DNA from: JAXLWB01 sp046328715
GTDB lineage: Bacteria; Chloroflexota; Anaerolineae; Caldilineales; Caldilineaceae
Direction of reading: 5' to 3'
NCBI GenBank assembly: GCA_046328715.1
Contig: JAXLWB010000032.1
Location: 49,951 to 113,950, forward strand
Length of the DNA: 64,000 nucleotides
Part shown: in pieces, positions 17,196 to 26,154 of the stretch
Position numbering within the stretch: the stretch's first letter is position 1
How the letters are laid out: the number at the start of each line of letters is the position of its first letter
Notes under the pieces: model-generated
Seen by the model: the letters and a program-made list of their open reading frames with translations, nothing else
Database searches by the model: none
Told to the model about the DNA's origin: nothing
Made by a program: the position numbers and the translations under genes

Positions 17196-19679
17196 ATGTC
17201 AAACACCATCACCCCCGCCGACTTTCCCGAAATCCGCTGGCAGGGACACTGGATCTGGGTGCCCGAAGACAAAATCGAGATGGGGTCGGGTGCACCCGGT
17301 GAGCCGCCACCGCCCCGCAAGGCGTCAAACGGACTCTTCCGCAAAACCTTTCAGCTTGACGCCGTCCCAGAGCGAGTGCCGACACGGATCACAGCCGATT
17401 CGCGCTATGCACTGTACGTCAACGGCAAGGAGGTTTCGCGCGGGCCGATCCGCAGCCAGCCTCGACGCATGATGTACGATCTCTTCAATCTCGCCCCGTT
17501 TTTACAGGTTGGCGAGAACGTCATCGCAGTGGTGGTACGCTTTTATCAACATTCGAATTCCTTCTATATTCCTGCTGTGCCCAACATGGGGCTGGGCAAA
17601 ACGGGCGCACTGGTCTTTGAGGCGAAGCTAGGCGATGCCAACTGGCTGGTGAGCGATGACTCCTGGAAGGCGACCAAGTGCAACGCCTGGCAGACCGACG
17701 GGCTCGAATTTGACAGCTTTGTCGCCCACGGGGTGCCAATCGAGTTGTTTACTGCCGCTGAGATGCCTGTAGGTTGGCAAAGTACAGCCTTTGATGACAA
17801 CGCCTGGCAAACTGCCCAACTGTTACGGGCGGTCCACATCGGCGGCTTTGCTCGTTCGCAGCCACCCACCGATCCCTACGGTCCACTCTATCCCAATCCG
17901 CTGGCGGCGTTGAGCGGCGATGTGGTAGCACCGGTCACGCTACGGGCGGAAAAGATCGAGGGGCTGCTCGACACAGTCATCGTCTCGCCTGCTATGCGCA
18001 TGATCAAGTCGATTGCCTTGCCAGCCGCACCCGCAAAGGCCACTGCGCTGCCCCATGCCGTAGAATTCGGCGCAGGCGGAGCACGGCTGCTGGTCGATTT
18101 TGGACGGATCGTCGCCGGACAGATACAGCTTGAAGTCGATGCCCCGGCAGGTACCGTAATTGATCTCTGCTATGTGGAACAGCCGCTCAGCGGCAAAGAG
18201 CAGGGCTTTTTGGCACCGAGCAACGGCAGCCGCTACATCGCCCGTGGTCACGCTGACACCTTTCAGACCTTCGATGTCAACGGTCTGCGCATGATTTACC
18301 TCTTCGTTCAGCCCACAAGTGGCGCAGTGACCATCAAACAACTGTCCGTGCGCGAACGACTCTACCCCTGGACAGCCGGTGCTTGCTTTGAATGCTCTGA
18401 CCCTGAACTCAATCGGCTCTATCAGGCAGGCATTCGTACGGTGCGCTTGAACTCACACGATGCCTTTCTCGACTGTCCAACCCGTGAACAGCGCGCCTGG
18501 GTGGGTGACAGCGTGGTGCATCAGATGGTACACCTCGCCACCAATCTCGACTGGCGGTTGGCCTGGCGCTATCTTGACCTGGGCAATTCGCCCCGCTACG
18601 ATGGCATTCTACCCATGAGCGTGGCCGGTGAAATCGAAGAAAGTGGCGGGCAGACGATTCCCGATTGGAGCCTGCATTGGGTGCATGGCGTCTACAATCT
18701 CTATCGTTTCACGGGTGACAAGGATCTGGTCAAAGCCTACATGCCCGTGATCGAACGCATCCTGCGCTGGTATGCGCCCTATCAAACCCAGGCCGGTGTG
18801 CTCAAGGATGTGGTCGAGTGGAACTTGGTCGACTGGGCAGCGCTGCATGTGGAGGATACCAGTGCGATCTTGACCGCAATTTGGGCGCGTGGACTCAAGG
18901 AGTTCAGCGAGATGGCGGCCTGGTTGGAAGAGAAGGCAAGTCAACGTTGGGCCGATGCGCTCTATGCCAAGGTCAAGGCCGGCTATGAGATTTTCTGGGA
19001 TGGGCAGCGCGGCCTCTATGTCGATCACATTAAGGATGGCGTGCAGCAGAAGCCGGTGAGCCAGTTGCCAAGTGCGTTAGCAGTCGTCTCTGGCCTGGCC
19101 CCGCGTGAACGTTGGGCCCAGATCATGGACGCAGTGACCGACCCTGATCGCGTGGTGGTTCGTTCGTGGTCGGGTGCGGCGGGCGACTACTCGATGGACA
19201 AAATGATCAAGCAGTTCATGGGCATCTACGAGGCCGATTGGGACACTGAACGCCAGATCGTGATCGGTGAGCCTTTCATCAGCTACCTGGTGCACGACGC
19301 TGTGGCCGAGGCCGGATTGGCCAACAAGCTGCCCCAACTCTACCGCCGCTGGAACGAGTTCTTCGTCGATGGCTTCGATACCCTCGGCGAGTGCTGGGGC
19401 TGGGGCACCCACGTCCACGGCTGGAGCAGCACCCCAACCAAGGACCTGATCTTCTACACCCTCGGTGTCACCCCGGACGAACCCGGCTACACGACCGCCC
19501 GCATTGCGCCACGACTGGGTGGTCTGGCCTGGGCCAAGGGCAAAGTGCCGACGCCGTTTGGCATGATCGAAGTGGAAGTGAACGGCAAGCAGGTGAAGGT
19601 CAATTCGCCAGTGCCGTTTGTGTTGGAGTTGGAAGGGAAGGCGGCGCAGAAGTTTGCGGCGGGGCGGGTTGAGGTGTAG
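17196..19679 (+). CDS. Alpha-L-rhamnosidase-like glycoside hydrolase (GH78)
   Basis: An 827-residue enzyme, probably cytoplasmic because no signal peptide is seen; the family cleaves terminal alpha-L-rhamnose. An AAAGGAG site precedes the start. N-terminal beta domains include HWIWVPEDK, ADSRYALYVNGKEVSRGP and LLVDFGRIVAGQIQLEV. The (alpha/alpha)6 domain begins CFECSDPELNRLYQAGIRT near 399. It has the signature LDCPTREQRAWVGD, with acidic residues at about 426, 431 and 438. The second conserved glutamate is in LGECWGWGTHVHGWSSTPT near 731, followed by a C-terminal beta sandwich. A second, diverged GH78 gene lies in the ABC operon at 55.7 kb. The relation to the TetR gene just upstream suggests substrate-linked control, but this is inference. 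Confidence 0.88.
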   Translation: MSNTITPADFPEIRWQGHWIWVPEDKIEMGSGAPGEPPPPRKASNGLFRKTFQLDAVPERVPTRITADSRYALYVNGKEVSRGPIRSQPRRMMYDLFNLAPFLQVGENVIAVVVRFYQHSNSFYIPAVPNMGLGKTGALVFEAKLGDANWLVSDDSWKATKCNAWQTDGLEFDSFVAHGVPIELFTAAEMPVGWQSTAFDDNAWQTAQLLRAVHIGGFARSQPPTDPYGPLYPNPLAALSGDVVAPVTLRAEKIEGLLDTVIVSPAMRMIKSIALPAAPAKATALPHAVEFGAGGARLLVDFGRIVAGQIQLEVDAPAGTVIDLCYVEQPLSGKEQGFLAPSNGSRYIARGHADTFQTFDVNGLRMIYLFVQPTSGAVTIKQLSVRERLYPWTAGACFECSDPELNRLYQAGIRTVRLNSHDAFLDCPTREQRAWVGDSVVHQMVHLATNLDWRLAWRYLDLGNSPRYDGILPMSVAGEIEESGGQTIPDWSLHWVHGVYNLYRFTGDKDLVKAYMPVIERILRWYAPYQTQAGVLKDVVEWNLVDWAALHVEDTSAILTAIWARGLKEFSEMAAWLEEKASQRWADALYAKVKAGYEIFWDGQRGLYVDHIKDGVQQKPVSQLPSALAVVSGLAPRERWAQIMDAVTDPDRVVVRSWSGAAGDYSMDKMIKQFMGIYEADWDTERQIVIGEPFISYLVHDAVAEAGLANKLPQLYRRWNEFFVDGFDTLGECWGWGTHVHGWSSTPTKDLIFYTLGVTPDEPGYTTARIAPRLGGLAWAKGKVPTPFGMIEVEVNGKQVKVNSPVPFVLELEGKAAQKFAAGRVEV

Positions 19680-19761
19680 GTAAAATCGTCATTGCGAGGG
19701 TGAACGAACACGTTATTTTTCGCCCTTGCCGAAAAATCCGGCAAGAAACCAACTCAGGATA

Positions 19762-19862
19762 ACTTGTCATTCTGAGGAGCGGCTGTTTGCGACGAAGAAT
19801 CTTGGTGGGTCAGACCACGCAAGATTCTTCGCTCGAAAAAGCCCTCGCTCAGAATGACAAGT
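19762..19862. repeat. GTCATTCTGAG / GAAGAATC two-stem palindromic element
   Basis: The outer stem ACTTGTCATTCTGAG (19762-19776) pairs perfectly with 19848-19862. The inner stem CGAAGAATCTTG (19793-19804) pairs perfectly with 19820-19831, with a GTGG/CCAC tip. It lies between convergent genes and has the look of a small non-autonomous palindromic repeat. Confidence 0.75.
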
Positions 19863-19966
19863 CGATCTTGCAGGGATGGTCGGCACGGTTCGCTACTTGA
19901 AAAGACAAGTCTGTTCTCATCCGCAGTTGTTCCCACAGACTACAACGGATGCAGACAAACAACGGA

Positions 19967-19990
19967 CTTCGGCGTGAGCTCAGTCGAACG
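19967..19990. repeat. TTCG-TGAGCTCA-CGAA element, copy 1
   Basis: CTTCGGCGTGAGCTCAG followed by TCGAACG. The second copy at 22591-22614 differs at two positions. It is centred on the palindrome TGAGCTCA. Confidence 0.55.
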
Positions 19991-20093
19991 ATTTGTCACG
20001 AGACGCGCAAACTTGTTGTAGAATACCAGAAACGATGTCCTTCCCGTAGCTAATCCGTTGTAGTCCTCCCAGAGCACAACAGAGTCCAGAGGT

Positions 20094-22241
20094 TCAACTG
20101 CCAGGAGCAACAGAGACAACTACACGAAAACCGAAATCGTCGTCCCGATCGTCGGGGTCGCTCCTGTTACGGCACGCCCCACGCACGTAGCTCGGGTTGT
20201 AGGACCACGACCCGCCACGCAGCAGGCGATATACGTCATTCCCTGCCGACAAGTTTTCTCGACCATCTCCTGCTTTGTAAGGATACCCAAACTCAGGCTT
20301 GCTCCCATCTTTGCCCCACAGACTGATCGTCCACTCCCAGACATTACCAGCCATGTCCAACAAACCTTCGGGCGTAGCGCCTTTAGGATAACTACCCACA
20401 GATGTAGTATCCCCTACGTTCATATTAAAGTTGCAACGACTTTGGTCGGGCGCTTCGTTGCCCCAAGGATAGATGCGACCGTTGCTGCCACGGGCAGCTT
20501 TTTCCCATTCTGCTTCACTCGGCAGCCGTACCTCCGCCCATTGACAAAACTGCATGGCGTCGTGCCAGGAGACACAGGTCACGGGATGATCCTGTTTGTT
20601 GCGCACATCGCTACCTGCGCCGCGTGGTGCACCCCAATAGGCACCTTTGATCTCCAGCCATTGCCATTTGCCATCTTTTTCTGCCCAATTCCAGGCGCTG
20701 CCCTTCTGCTCAGCAGTCGTCTTGTAGTGGGTCGCTTTGACAAATTGTGCAAATTGCACCACGGTTACAGGAACACGGGCGATTTTGAAATTGGGCAAGT
20801 AGAGTTTGTGCTGTGGCAGTTCGTCATCGTAGGCATCTTTGTCCTTTGTCTTGTCACTGCCCATCAGAAACTCACCCGCTGGGATCGTCACCCAATCAAA
20901 CTCAATCTTGGGGCGAACGATTACCGCTGGGGTAACTAGTGTCGATGAACGTTCTTTTGGCTCACTTTCAACAACCTTCTGCTCCGTATTCCATCGCCGC
21001 TGCTGCTCCACCAATTGCGCTCGCAACTCCGCAATCACTGCATCATAGTCCGTTCCTGGCTTCGGCGACGGTACTTCTGTCTTCTTCTCTTCCCCTCTTC
21101 CTGTCTTCTTGTCTCCCTCCCCCACTTCAAACAACCGCCCATCCAACGAACGCATCATCAAGACCGGTACGCCCCACTCGTGCGAGTTGGCAACGCCAAT
21201 GCTGATCGCCTTACGCGCCTCGCTAGTAGCAGCATCGACCGGCATCGATTCGGCGATGCTCTCGTAGAAGGTGCGGGCAAACTCGATGGCGGCGGCATCG
21301 GTGATTTTGTATTGCATGGCCAGCACTGCCGGTACCCCGCGCCGTACCAGGGCGGCGGCTGTCGAGGAGAAGAGATCGCTGGCACCGCCATGTGCTCCTT
21401 CACAGGCATTGAGCAGGGTCAGGCGCAGTGAGCGGTGGTCGGCCAGCAGGCGGCTCAGTTCGTTGGCGTAGAGGCGGAAGGAGTTGCCGGTGTCATCTTC
21501 CAGCGCAATCAAGCCTTCCTGGCGGTTGAGGTCAAAGTCGCCGTGACCGATAAAGTGGAAGATGTGCCAGGGGCCGCGGCGCATGGCGCGCTGTAAGTGA
21601 CGCCAGGTCTGTCCGTCCAGCCAGGTCAATTCGACCAAACCATCGGCAAGTAGATCACGAAGGGCGGTCTCCACACGCTGCTTTTCCAGCGCCACATCCA
21701 GCGGCTCCAAATCCTTGGGGCTGCAAACCAGCCCGAGGACGCGCAGCGGGGCGGGCACATTGAGTGGTTGGAGCGGCTGCGCCGTTTCCAGGTAGCGCAC
21801 AATCGGCGTGTTGAAGGAAAGGCCGACATACTCGCCACTACGTCGGTCGTAGAGAAACTCCCAGGGCAGCATCGCCAGTTCCGGCGGTTGGATGCGCAGG
21901 CGAATGCGTACCCCTTTTCCCTGGCGGTTGGCCCGTTCCTGGATCAGGTCGTAGCGGCTGCGGATGTCACCCACCATCAACGCCTCGAAGAGTTCGCCAC
22001 CAAATTGCTGCACCTGCTCTTCCTCGCGGCTCAAGGCCCGCCGCTGTCTGCCGCCCGAACTGAGCAGCGCAACACGCAGTGACAACTGGCGATTGTGCAA
22101 GGCCAGGTTGCTGGCGTCCGGGGTTGGGTCAAAGGGCAGGCGCAAGAGGGCACGCGCATCGCCGGCGTCACCACGCACGGCAAGCGGGTAGCTGTCAGCG
22201 ACACGATCCAGCATTTCGAGGTCAAAGTCGAGATAATCCAT
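20094..22241 (-). CDS. CHAT protease - FGE-sulfatase-like fusion
   Basis: About 715 residues from the start at 22241 (MDYLDFDLEMLDRVAD). Longer starts exist, but the frame beyond about 22290 is made from a repeat hairpin. Residues about 90-370 form a CHAT (caspase-like) domain with His233 in IFHFIGHGDF and Cys280 in TLLNACEGAHGG, so the cysteine-protease dyad is intact. A helical linker (about 398-430) leads to a formylglycine-generating-enzyme/C-lectin fold (448-715: FDWVTIPAGEFLMGS, LPSEAEWEKAARG, YPWGNEAP, GNVWEW, LLRGGSWSYNP, GFRVV). The cysteine pair used by true FGEs after GGS is absent (GGSWSYNPSYV), so this part is probably a recognition module rather than an oxidase. It suggests a regulated protease with a lectin-like sensor. 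It is a single gene, with no nearby effector. Confidence 0.82.
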   Translation of the reverse strand: MDYLDFDLEMLDRVADSYPLAVRGDAGDARALLRLPFDPTPDASNLALHNRQLSLRVALLSSGGRQRRALSREEEQVQQFGGELFEALMVGDIRSRYDLIQERANRQGKGVRIRLRIQPPELAMLPWEFLYDRRSGEYVGLSFNTPIVRYLETAQPLQPLNVPAPLRVLGLVCSPKDLEPLDVALEKQRVETALRDLLADGLVELTWLDGQTWRHLQRAMRRGPWHIFHFIGHGDFDLNRQEGLIALEDDTGNSFRLYANELSRLLADHRSLRLTLLNACEGAHGGASDLFSSTAAALVRRGVPAVLAMQYKITDAAAIEFARTFYESIAESMPVDAATSEARKAISIGVANSHEWGVPVLMMRSLDGRLFEVGEGDKKTGRGEEKKTEVPSPKPGTDYDAVIAELRAQLVEQQRRWNTEQKVVESEPKERSSTLVTPAVIVRPKIEFDWVTIPAGEFLMGSDKTKDKDAYDDELPQHKLYLPNFKIARVPVTVVQFAQFVKATHYKTTAEQKGSAWNWAEKDGKWQWLEIKGAYWGAPRGAGSDVRNKQDHPVTCVSWHDAMQFCQWAEVRLPSEAEWEKAARGSNGRIYPWGNEAPDQSRCNFNMNVGDTTSVGSYPKGATPEGLLDMAGNVWEWTISLWGKDGSKPEFGYPYKAGDGRENLSAGNDVYRLLRGGSWSYNPSYVRGACRNRSDPDDRDDDFGFRVVVSVAPGS

Positions 22242-22292
22242 AAGTGGGGTGAGGGTATAAACAATAAAATGTAGCCTCGGCTCAAGCATACC

Positions 22293-22363
22293 ACAACAAC
22301 GAATTAGGAAAGGAACGAAAAATGTCCGACTTCGCCTTCGTTCCTTTCTCAATTTGTTGTTGT
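22293..22363. repeat. AACGAATT-type repeat, copy 2, as a hairpin
   Basis: The 28-nt unit at 22293-22320 matches the copy at 4623-4650. Its first 27 bases can pair with 22337-22363 at 24 of 27 positions. It lies directly upstream of the CHAT-FGE gene. Confidence 0.7.
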
Positions 22364-22474
22364 TTCACCTAAGGCTGAATTGTTACACACGTAAGCGATT
22401 GAGGAAATGATACTACGAGGTGAGCGATCTGACAATTTGGGGTAAAAAAGGAGGGGTGGGCAGCGCCCAAGGCA

Positions 22475-22635
22475 ACCCCACCCTAGCCCTCCCCGACTGC
22501 AGGGAGGGAACCGTTACGGGAACGACAGCGATTGGTGGACAAAAGAAAAGACATTATCCATTCCTTCACTGTTCCCTCCCCACAGTTTGGCTTCGACGTG
22601 AGCTCAGCCGAACGGGAGGGTTAGGGTGGGGTGGG
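22475..22635. repeat. Long interrupted inverted repeat, CCCCACCCT family
   Basis: AACCCCACCCTAGCCCTCCC (from 22475) pairs with CGGGAGGGTTAGGGTGGGG (22613-22631). Inside, GGGAGGGAAC (22502-22511) pairs with GTTCCCTCCC (22571-22580). The right part contains the second CTTCGACGTGAGCTCAG element (22591-22614). A single arm of the family, GGGTTAGGGTGGGGTT, recurs at 26248-26263. No gene is seen in 22364-22661. Confidence 0.7.
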
Positions 22636-22661
22636 TGTTACTCTATCAATCACGCTAATCG

Positions 22662-23636
22662 TCAGGCGTTATCGGTATACTCCACCGTGATCACAACTTT
22701 ACCACGGGCACGTCCTGTTTCCAGATAGCGGATAGCCTCTGCCGTCTCGGCTAGGGGATAGCGGCGATCAATCACTGGCACAACCTTACCAGCTTCCAGC
22801 AGATCTTTGAGAATCAATAGATCTTGTTGGTTGGCCTTTGCCGTCTCCATCAGCCCGACTTGTTTACCGCCCAGTAGCATATGCTGAAAGAGAAGTCCGA
22901 GGCTGGTAAATCCGGCGACAGAACAGGTGCCAGTGGGGGTTAAAGCTCGTTTCAAATCGCCAATCGCACGATTGCCGACGGCGTCAAAGATCAGATCATA
23001 CTGTTGCCCCGTGCGGGTGAAGTCGGTTTGGGTATAATCAATGACCTGCTCGGCACCCAACGAGCGTACCAGGTCCAGGTTGCGTGTGCTACAGACGCCG
23101 GTCACTTCCGCTGCGCCCAACGCTTTGGCAATCTGCACAGCAAAGGTGCCCACCCCGCCGGACGCACCATTGATCAACACCTTTTGACCGGAACGAAGCT
23201 GCCCTTTATCGCGCAGCCCTTGTAGCGCGGTGAAAGCTGCCAAGGGGACGGCAGCCGCTTGCTCGTAGGTCAACTGGGCGGGTTTCAGCGCCAACAACGT
23301 TTCCGGCACAGTGACATATTCGGCAAAGCTGCCCAATGCATTGAGCGGAAGCTCGCCGAAGACCAGATCGCCGACGTGCAACCCAGTTACCTGGCTGCCA
23401 ACTGCTTCCACCCGTCCAGCAACGTCTGCACCCAGCCGTGTATGTTGCGGTTTGCGTAGCCCATTGGCAAAACGGGCCAGGAAGGGCTCGCCGCGCAGCA
23501 GATGCCAGTCAGCCGGATTGACCGAGGCGGCGTACACTTTGACGAGGACTTCGTTCGCCTTGGGTGCCGGTTTCTCGACCTCGACGAGTTGAAGAACATC
23601 CGGCGAGCCATAGGTTGTGTAGACAATCGCTTTCAT
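22662..23636 (-). CDS. Zinc-free MDR-family NAD(P)-dependent oxidoreductase (quinone-oxidoreductase type)
   Basis: A 324-residue medium-chain dehydrogenase/reductase. The start at 23636 (MKAIVYTTYGSPDVLQLVEV) has AAAGGA at a proper distance. The open frame to 23738 adds only a poorly placed extension. It has the catalytic-domain pattern VYAASVNPADWHLLRGEP (about 36-53), then GADVAGRVEAVGSQV, and the Rossmann loop VLINGASGGVGTFAVQIAKALGA (about 148-170). The structural-zinc cysteines of alcohol dehydrogenases are absent. It probably reduces quinones or enones with NADPH. It is followed upstream by an NAD(P)-binding protein and two DUF4386 genes on the same strand, a possible redox-stress cluster. 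Confidence 0.88.
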   Translation of the reverse strand: MKAIVYTTYGSPDVLQLVEVEKPAPKANEVLVKVYAASVNPADWHLLRGEPFLARFANGLRKPQHTRLGADVAGRVEAVGSQVTGLHVGDLVFGELPLNALGSFAEYVTVPETLLALKPAQLTYEQAAAVPLAAFTALQGLRDKGQLRSGQKVLINGASGGVGTFAVQIAKALGAAEVTGVCSTRNLDLVRSLGAEQVIDYTQTDFTRTGQQYDLIFDAVGNRAIGDLKRALTPTGTCSVAGFTSLGLLFQHMLLGGKQVGLMETAKANQQDLLILKDLLEAGKVVPVIDRRYPLAETAEAIRYLETGRARGKVVITVEYTDNA

Positions 23637-23734
23637 TGGCATATCCTTTGTAGTTTGATCATGAACGCATCCGACGCATGGTCTGATAAGAATAGCCGAC
23701 ATTGCCAGTAACACAACAACAGCGAATGACCTCA

Positions 23735-24457
23735 TCAAGCCTTATTATAGATAACTGGCATTTGCCCCTTCCATTTCTGCCACGTCTCATCGTTTGTGAT
23801 TAGGTCCGCCATAAAGTGACTGACATTGATGCGGCTGGTCTGCCCGGGGTCGAAGATTGCGCTACGCAGCGGTGAGGGATGTACCTCATAGGCGCTGACT
23901 GCGTCCGCATTGAGTAAAGCATCCGGGCGCACCGCCACCCACTCGATCTGACCATTGTTATGACCGATCTTGCTGCGCAGATAGTCGGCAGCCTGTTCAT
24001 TGTCGGCATGGGGTGGCAAGAGCAGGCGGATCAGGCCAATTACACATTGCTGGGCAAAGGAGATCGGTTCATTGAGATCGCGGTTACGGTTGCCGACTGT
24101 GTTCATTAGCACAAATTTGGTTGGTGTTTCCGGCGCATTCGCCTGGATGGCAGCACACAAACGGCGTGTTGCCTCGGTGACGAGCCGACGGGGATGACCA
24201 AAAATACCCTTCAAATTCATGTTATGTCCCAAACAAGAGACCACTGCGGCGCATCCTTGCACATGCCTCGTCAACTCAGCTTCAGATAATTCCAAGACGC
24301 TGGCTTGAATCACAGATAAATGGTCGTGTTGGCGAATGATGGCAGGCAACGTCTCCGGTGATCGGACAATCACCTTGACGAATTGTCCACGATCAAGCAG
24401 TTGTTTTACAAGCAACCGACCGGTTGCACCACTTGCTCCAACGATCAGGATGTTCAT
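23735..24457 (-). CDS. NAD(P)-binding protein of the NmrA/atypical SDR type
   Basis: A 240-residue Rossmann-fold protein. MNILIVGASGATGRLLVKQLLDRG has the GxxGxxG dinucleotide loop of atypical short-chain dehydrogenases. VVSCLGHNMNLKG and KFVLMNTVGNRNRD form later strands. The Tyr-x3-Lys pair of classical SDRs is not obvious, so it may be a redox sensor or a divergent reductase. GGGGA precedes the start. It is 98 nt upstream of the MDR oxidoreductase start, on the same strand. Confidence 0.8.
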   Translation of the reverse strand: MNILIVGASGATGRLLVKQLLDRGQFVKVIVRSPETLPAIIRQHDHLSVIQASVLELSEAELTRHVQGCAAVVSCLGHNMNLKGIFGHPRRLVTEATRRLCAAIQANAPETPTKFVLMNTVGNRNRDLNEPISFAQQCVIGLIRLLLPPHADNEQAADYLRSKIGHNNGQIEWVAVRPDALLNADAVSAYEVHPSPLRSAIFDPGQTSRINVSHFMADLITNDETWQKWKGQMPVIYNKA

Positions 24458-24509
24458 ATTTTCCCCTTATTACTCAAAAATGCTGTACATACAGGACAAG
24501 TTTTGGTGA

Positions 24510-25214
24510 TCAAACAGATGCAAGCGCTCGTTTTTTCCACGCTTCTATGTTTACACCCTTCACGAGCAGCCACAGTGGCAAGGCGATTTCAACCATCGAA
24601 AGCAGAGCAATCGAGGCAAAGAGCGCTTTGGATTGGGGCAAAAGGATGGTGCCAAAACTCTGGATAAAGTAACAGAACGCAGCCACAATCAACAGTCCGC
24701 CCACCCATCTGGGCAGGTAGCCCGACTGATAGACCAAATAGCCAGAGATCAGAAGATGCAGCGCAAAGGCAGCCCCCCAAATCAGCACGACCGTTTCATG
24801 CGCATTGAGAAAGAGCAAGGCCAGCGCCTGTAATTGCTCGGTCGTGAATACCGCCAAGTATCCACTGCCACCTACAAGCAGCAAAACCATGAAATGATTG
24901 AGCAAATTGATACCTTGCAATATAGTCATGGCCAGCCGGGCAAAGGCTGCAACCAGTGACAGGGGTTTGCTGATTGGTTTAAGCAATACGTAGAGCAGAG
25001 CACACAACCCGATTTCAATCAAAAAGACAACTGCGTCGCTCGCCATGCTAAGCCGGAACAACCCCTCGGAAGCTATAATCTGCTGGGCAGTGGCGGTGGC
25101 ATCACCGGGGACGATCAGCGTGGATGGCACATAAATCATGCTAAAGGGTGCAATAAAGGCCATGAGTAGAATCAAGAGCCCAGTAATTCTTGCGGTTTTT
25201 TGAATTGAATTCAT
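24510..25214 (-). CDS. DUF4386 membrane protein
   Basis: A 234-residue integral membrane protein with about six helices. It begins MNSIQKTARITGLLILLMAFIAPFS and contains AHETVVLIWGAAFALHLLISGYLVYQSGYLPRWVGGLLIVAAFCY, a pattern typical of DUF4386 proteins. The function of the family is unknown. It is 52 nt upstream of the NAD(P)-binding gene on the same strand. A paralogue of the same family lies next to it at 25417-26154, separated by a structured repeat. Confidence 0.82.
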   Translation of the reverse strand: MNSIQKTARITGLLILLMAFIAPFSMIYVPSTLIVPGDATATAQQIIASEGLFRLSMASDAVVFLIEIGLCALLYVLLKPISKPLSLVAAFARLAMTILQGINLLNHFMVLLLVGGSGYLAVFTTEQLQALALLFLNAHETVVLIWGAAFALHLLISGYLVYQSGYLPRWVGGLLIVAAFCYFIQSFGTILLPQSKALFASIALLSMVEIALPLWLLVKGVNIEAWKKRALASV

Positions 25215-25275
25215 TTTTATCCCTCTGCTTTTGAATAAGCCTGATCTGTTTTACTGTGTGGTTAGTCATTTTAGT

Positions 25276-25409
25276 GGGATTAAAATCCCCTACTCGATTT
25301 CAATTGAGCTCGATTGAAATCGAGCCTGACAGCGAGAAGCCGCCTCAGCGACTCGGAAAATCGCTAGGGCATGAAGGCACTTCTCGTTGTCAGGGCGGGA
25401 TTTTAATCC
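25276..25409. repeat. Multi-stem palindromic element
   Basis: The outer arms GGATTAAAATCCC (25277-25289) and GGGATTTTAATCC (25397-25409) are perfectly complementary. Inside, a first stem-loop has arms TCGATTTCAAT (25294-25304) and ATTGAAATCGA (25313-25323). A second stem has arms 25325-25339 and 25380-25394, paired at 14 of 15. That stem encloses AGCGA (25347-25351) paired with TCGCT (25361-25365). The whole looks like a folded RNA or a cruciform repeat of about 135 nt, set between two DUF4386 genes. Confidence 0.75.
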
Positions 25410-25416
25410 TGCTGCT

Positions 25417-26154
25417 TTAGGCGGCGGACAAACTCACCTTGTCTGCCTTGATCTCGGTTTGAGTAGAATTGGCAACGCTTGCCGGGGCCTTGAAGCCCTT
25501 GACGATCAGCCATACCCCCACAAACATCTCCCACAAGCCGCCAGGCAGCGAGGAAAGATCACCCAGACCGGAGCCGAAGAGTGCTGATACCATCCCACCC
25601 AGAATGATGGCGTAACCAACCAGACCCCAAATGGCCAACCAATTCGGCAGCAACTTTGCCTTGAATAGGGTGGTACAGAGCAGCAAACCAGAGACGCCAA
25701 GCGTAATCATGCCGATCTGGTAGCTGTAGGTTTGGGCCTGTGTCAAAAGCGAACTCAAGGCTTGCAGCGTGGCTGCATCGGAGGTTGCAGCCTTTAGGTA
25801 GGCGCTGCCCAGAGGGATTTGCAACAAGATAAAGATCACCATCAGGGCAACAAAGAGGGCATCCATAATCCTGGCCGCCAGGTAGCCAACAGCCAGACGC
25901 TCACCGTGTGGCTTCAAAATCGGAAACATCAGCACCCCATGCGCCGCGTCACCAGCGACAGCTAGCAACCAGAGCACTGCGCCAAAGGCCACAGTCATGC
26001 TGTTAGCAGAAAGTGTCGCCAACATATTCGGTGCCCCCAGAATGGATTGGATGAGCACATTGCCGCCGATGCCGACCACGAAGCCAGCCAGGTAGACCAC
26101 GCCCACGACAATGGCCGTTGTTCGGTAAGGTTTCAGTTCTGCTTTGGTATTCAT
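25417..26154 (-). CDS. DUF4386-like membrane protein, second copy
   Basis: A 245-residue membrane protein with about six helices (TAIVVGVVYLAGFVVGIGGNVLIQ, YLAARIMDALFVALMVIFILLQIPLG, QIGMITLGVSGLLLCTTLF, LLPNWLAIWGLVGYAIILGG). The central order of helices and the LPxWLxxWGLxGY signature match the DUF4386 family and the neighbouring gene, so this is probably a tandem duplicate that has diverged. GGGAGAGAG precedes the start. Function is unknown. Confidence 0.78.
   Translation of the reverse strand: MNTKAELKPYRTTAIVVGVVYLAGFVVGIGGNVLIQSILGAPNMLATLSANSMTVAFGAVLWLLAVAGDAAHGVLMFPILKPHGERLAVGYLAARIMDALFVALMVIFILLQIPLGSAYLKAATSDAATLQALSSLLTQAQTYSYQIGMITLGVSGLLLCTTLFKAKLLPNWLAIWGLVGYAIILGGMVSALFGSGLGDLSSLPGGLWEMFVGVWLIVKGFKAPASVANSTQTEIKADKVSLSAA

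Larger units (their letters stand above)
19680..20093. other. Intergenic stretch rich in palindromic repeats
   Basis: No gene is supported. It holds a CGTCATTGCGAGGGTGAACGAA fragment at about 19687 (near-repeat of a kind common in environmental genomes), the GTCATTCTGAG hairpin listed next, and a CTTCGGCGTGAGCTCAG element at 19967-19990 that recurs at 22591-22614. Confidence 0.6.

Noticed and set aside
16423..19679. TetR and GH78 as a single confirmed operon
   Set aside because: They are in the same direction and 95 nt apart, but a hairpin at the tetR stop makes co-transcription uncertain.
20094..20260. Possible diversity-generating retroelement target in the FGE-like C-terminus
   Set aside because: The fold is right, but no reverse transcriptase, template repeat or Asn-codon run was seen in the window.
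22242..22352. N-terminal extension of CHAT-FGE
   Set aside because: It is translated from the AACGAATT hairpin, and a basic run there is not conserved protein sequence.
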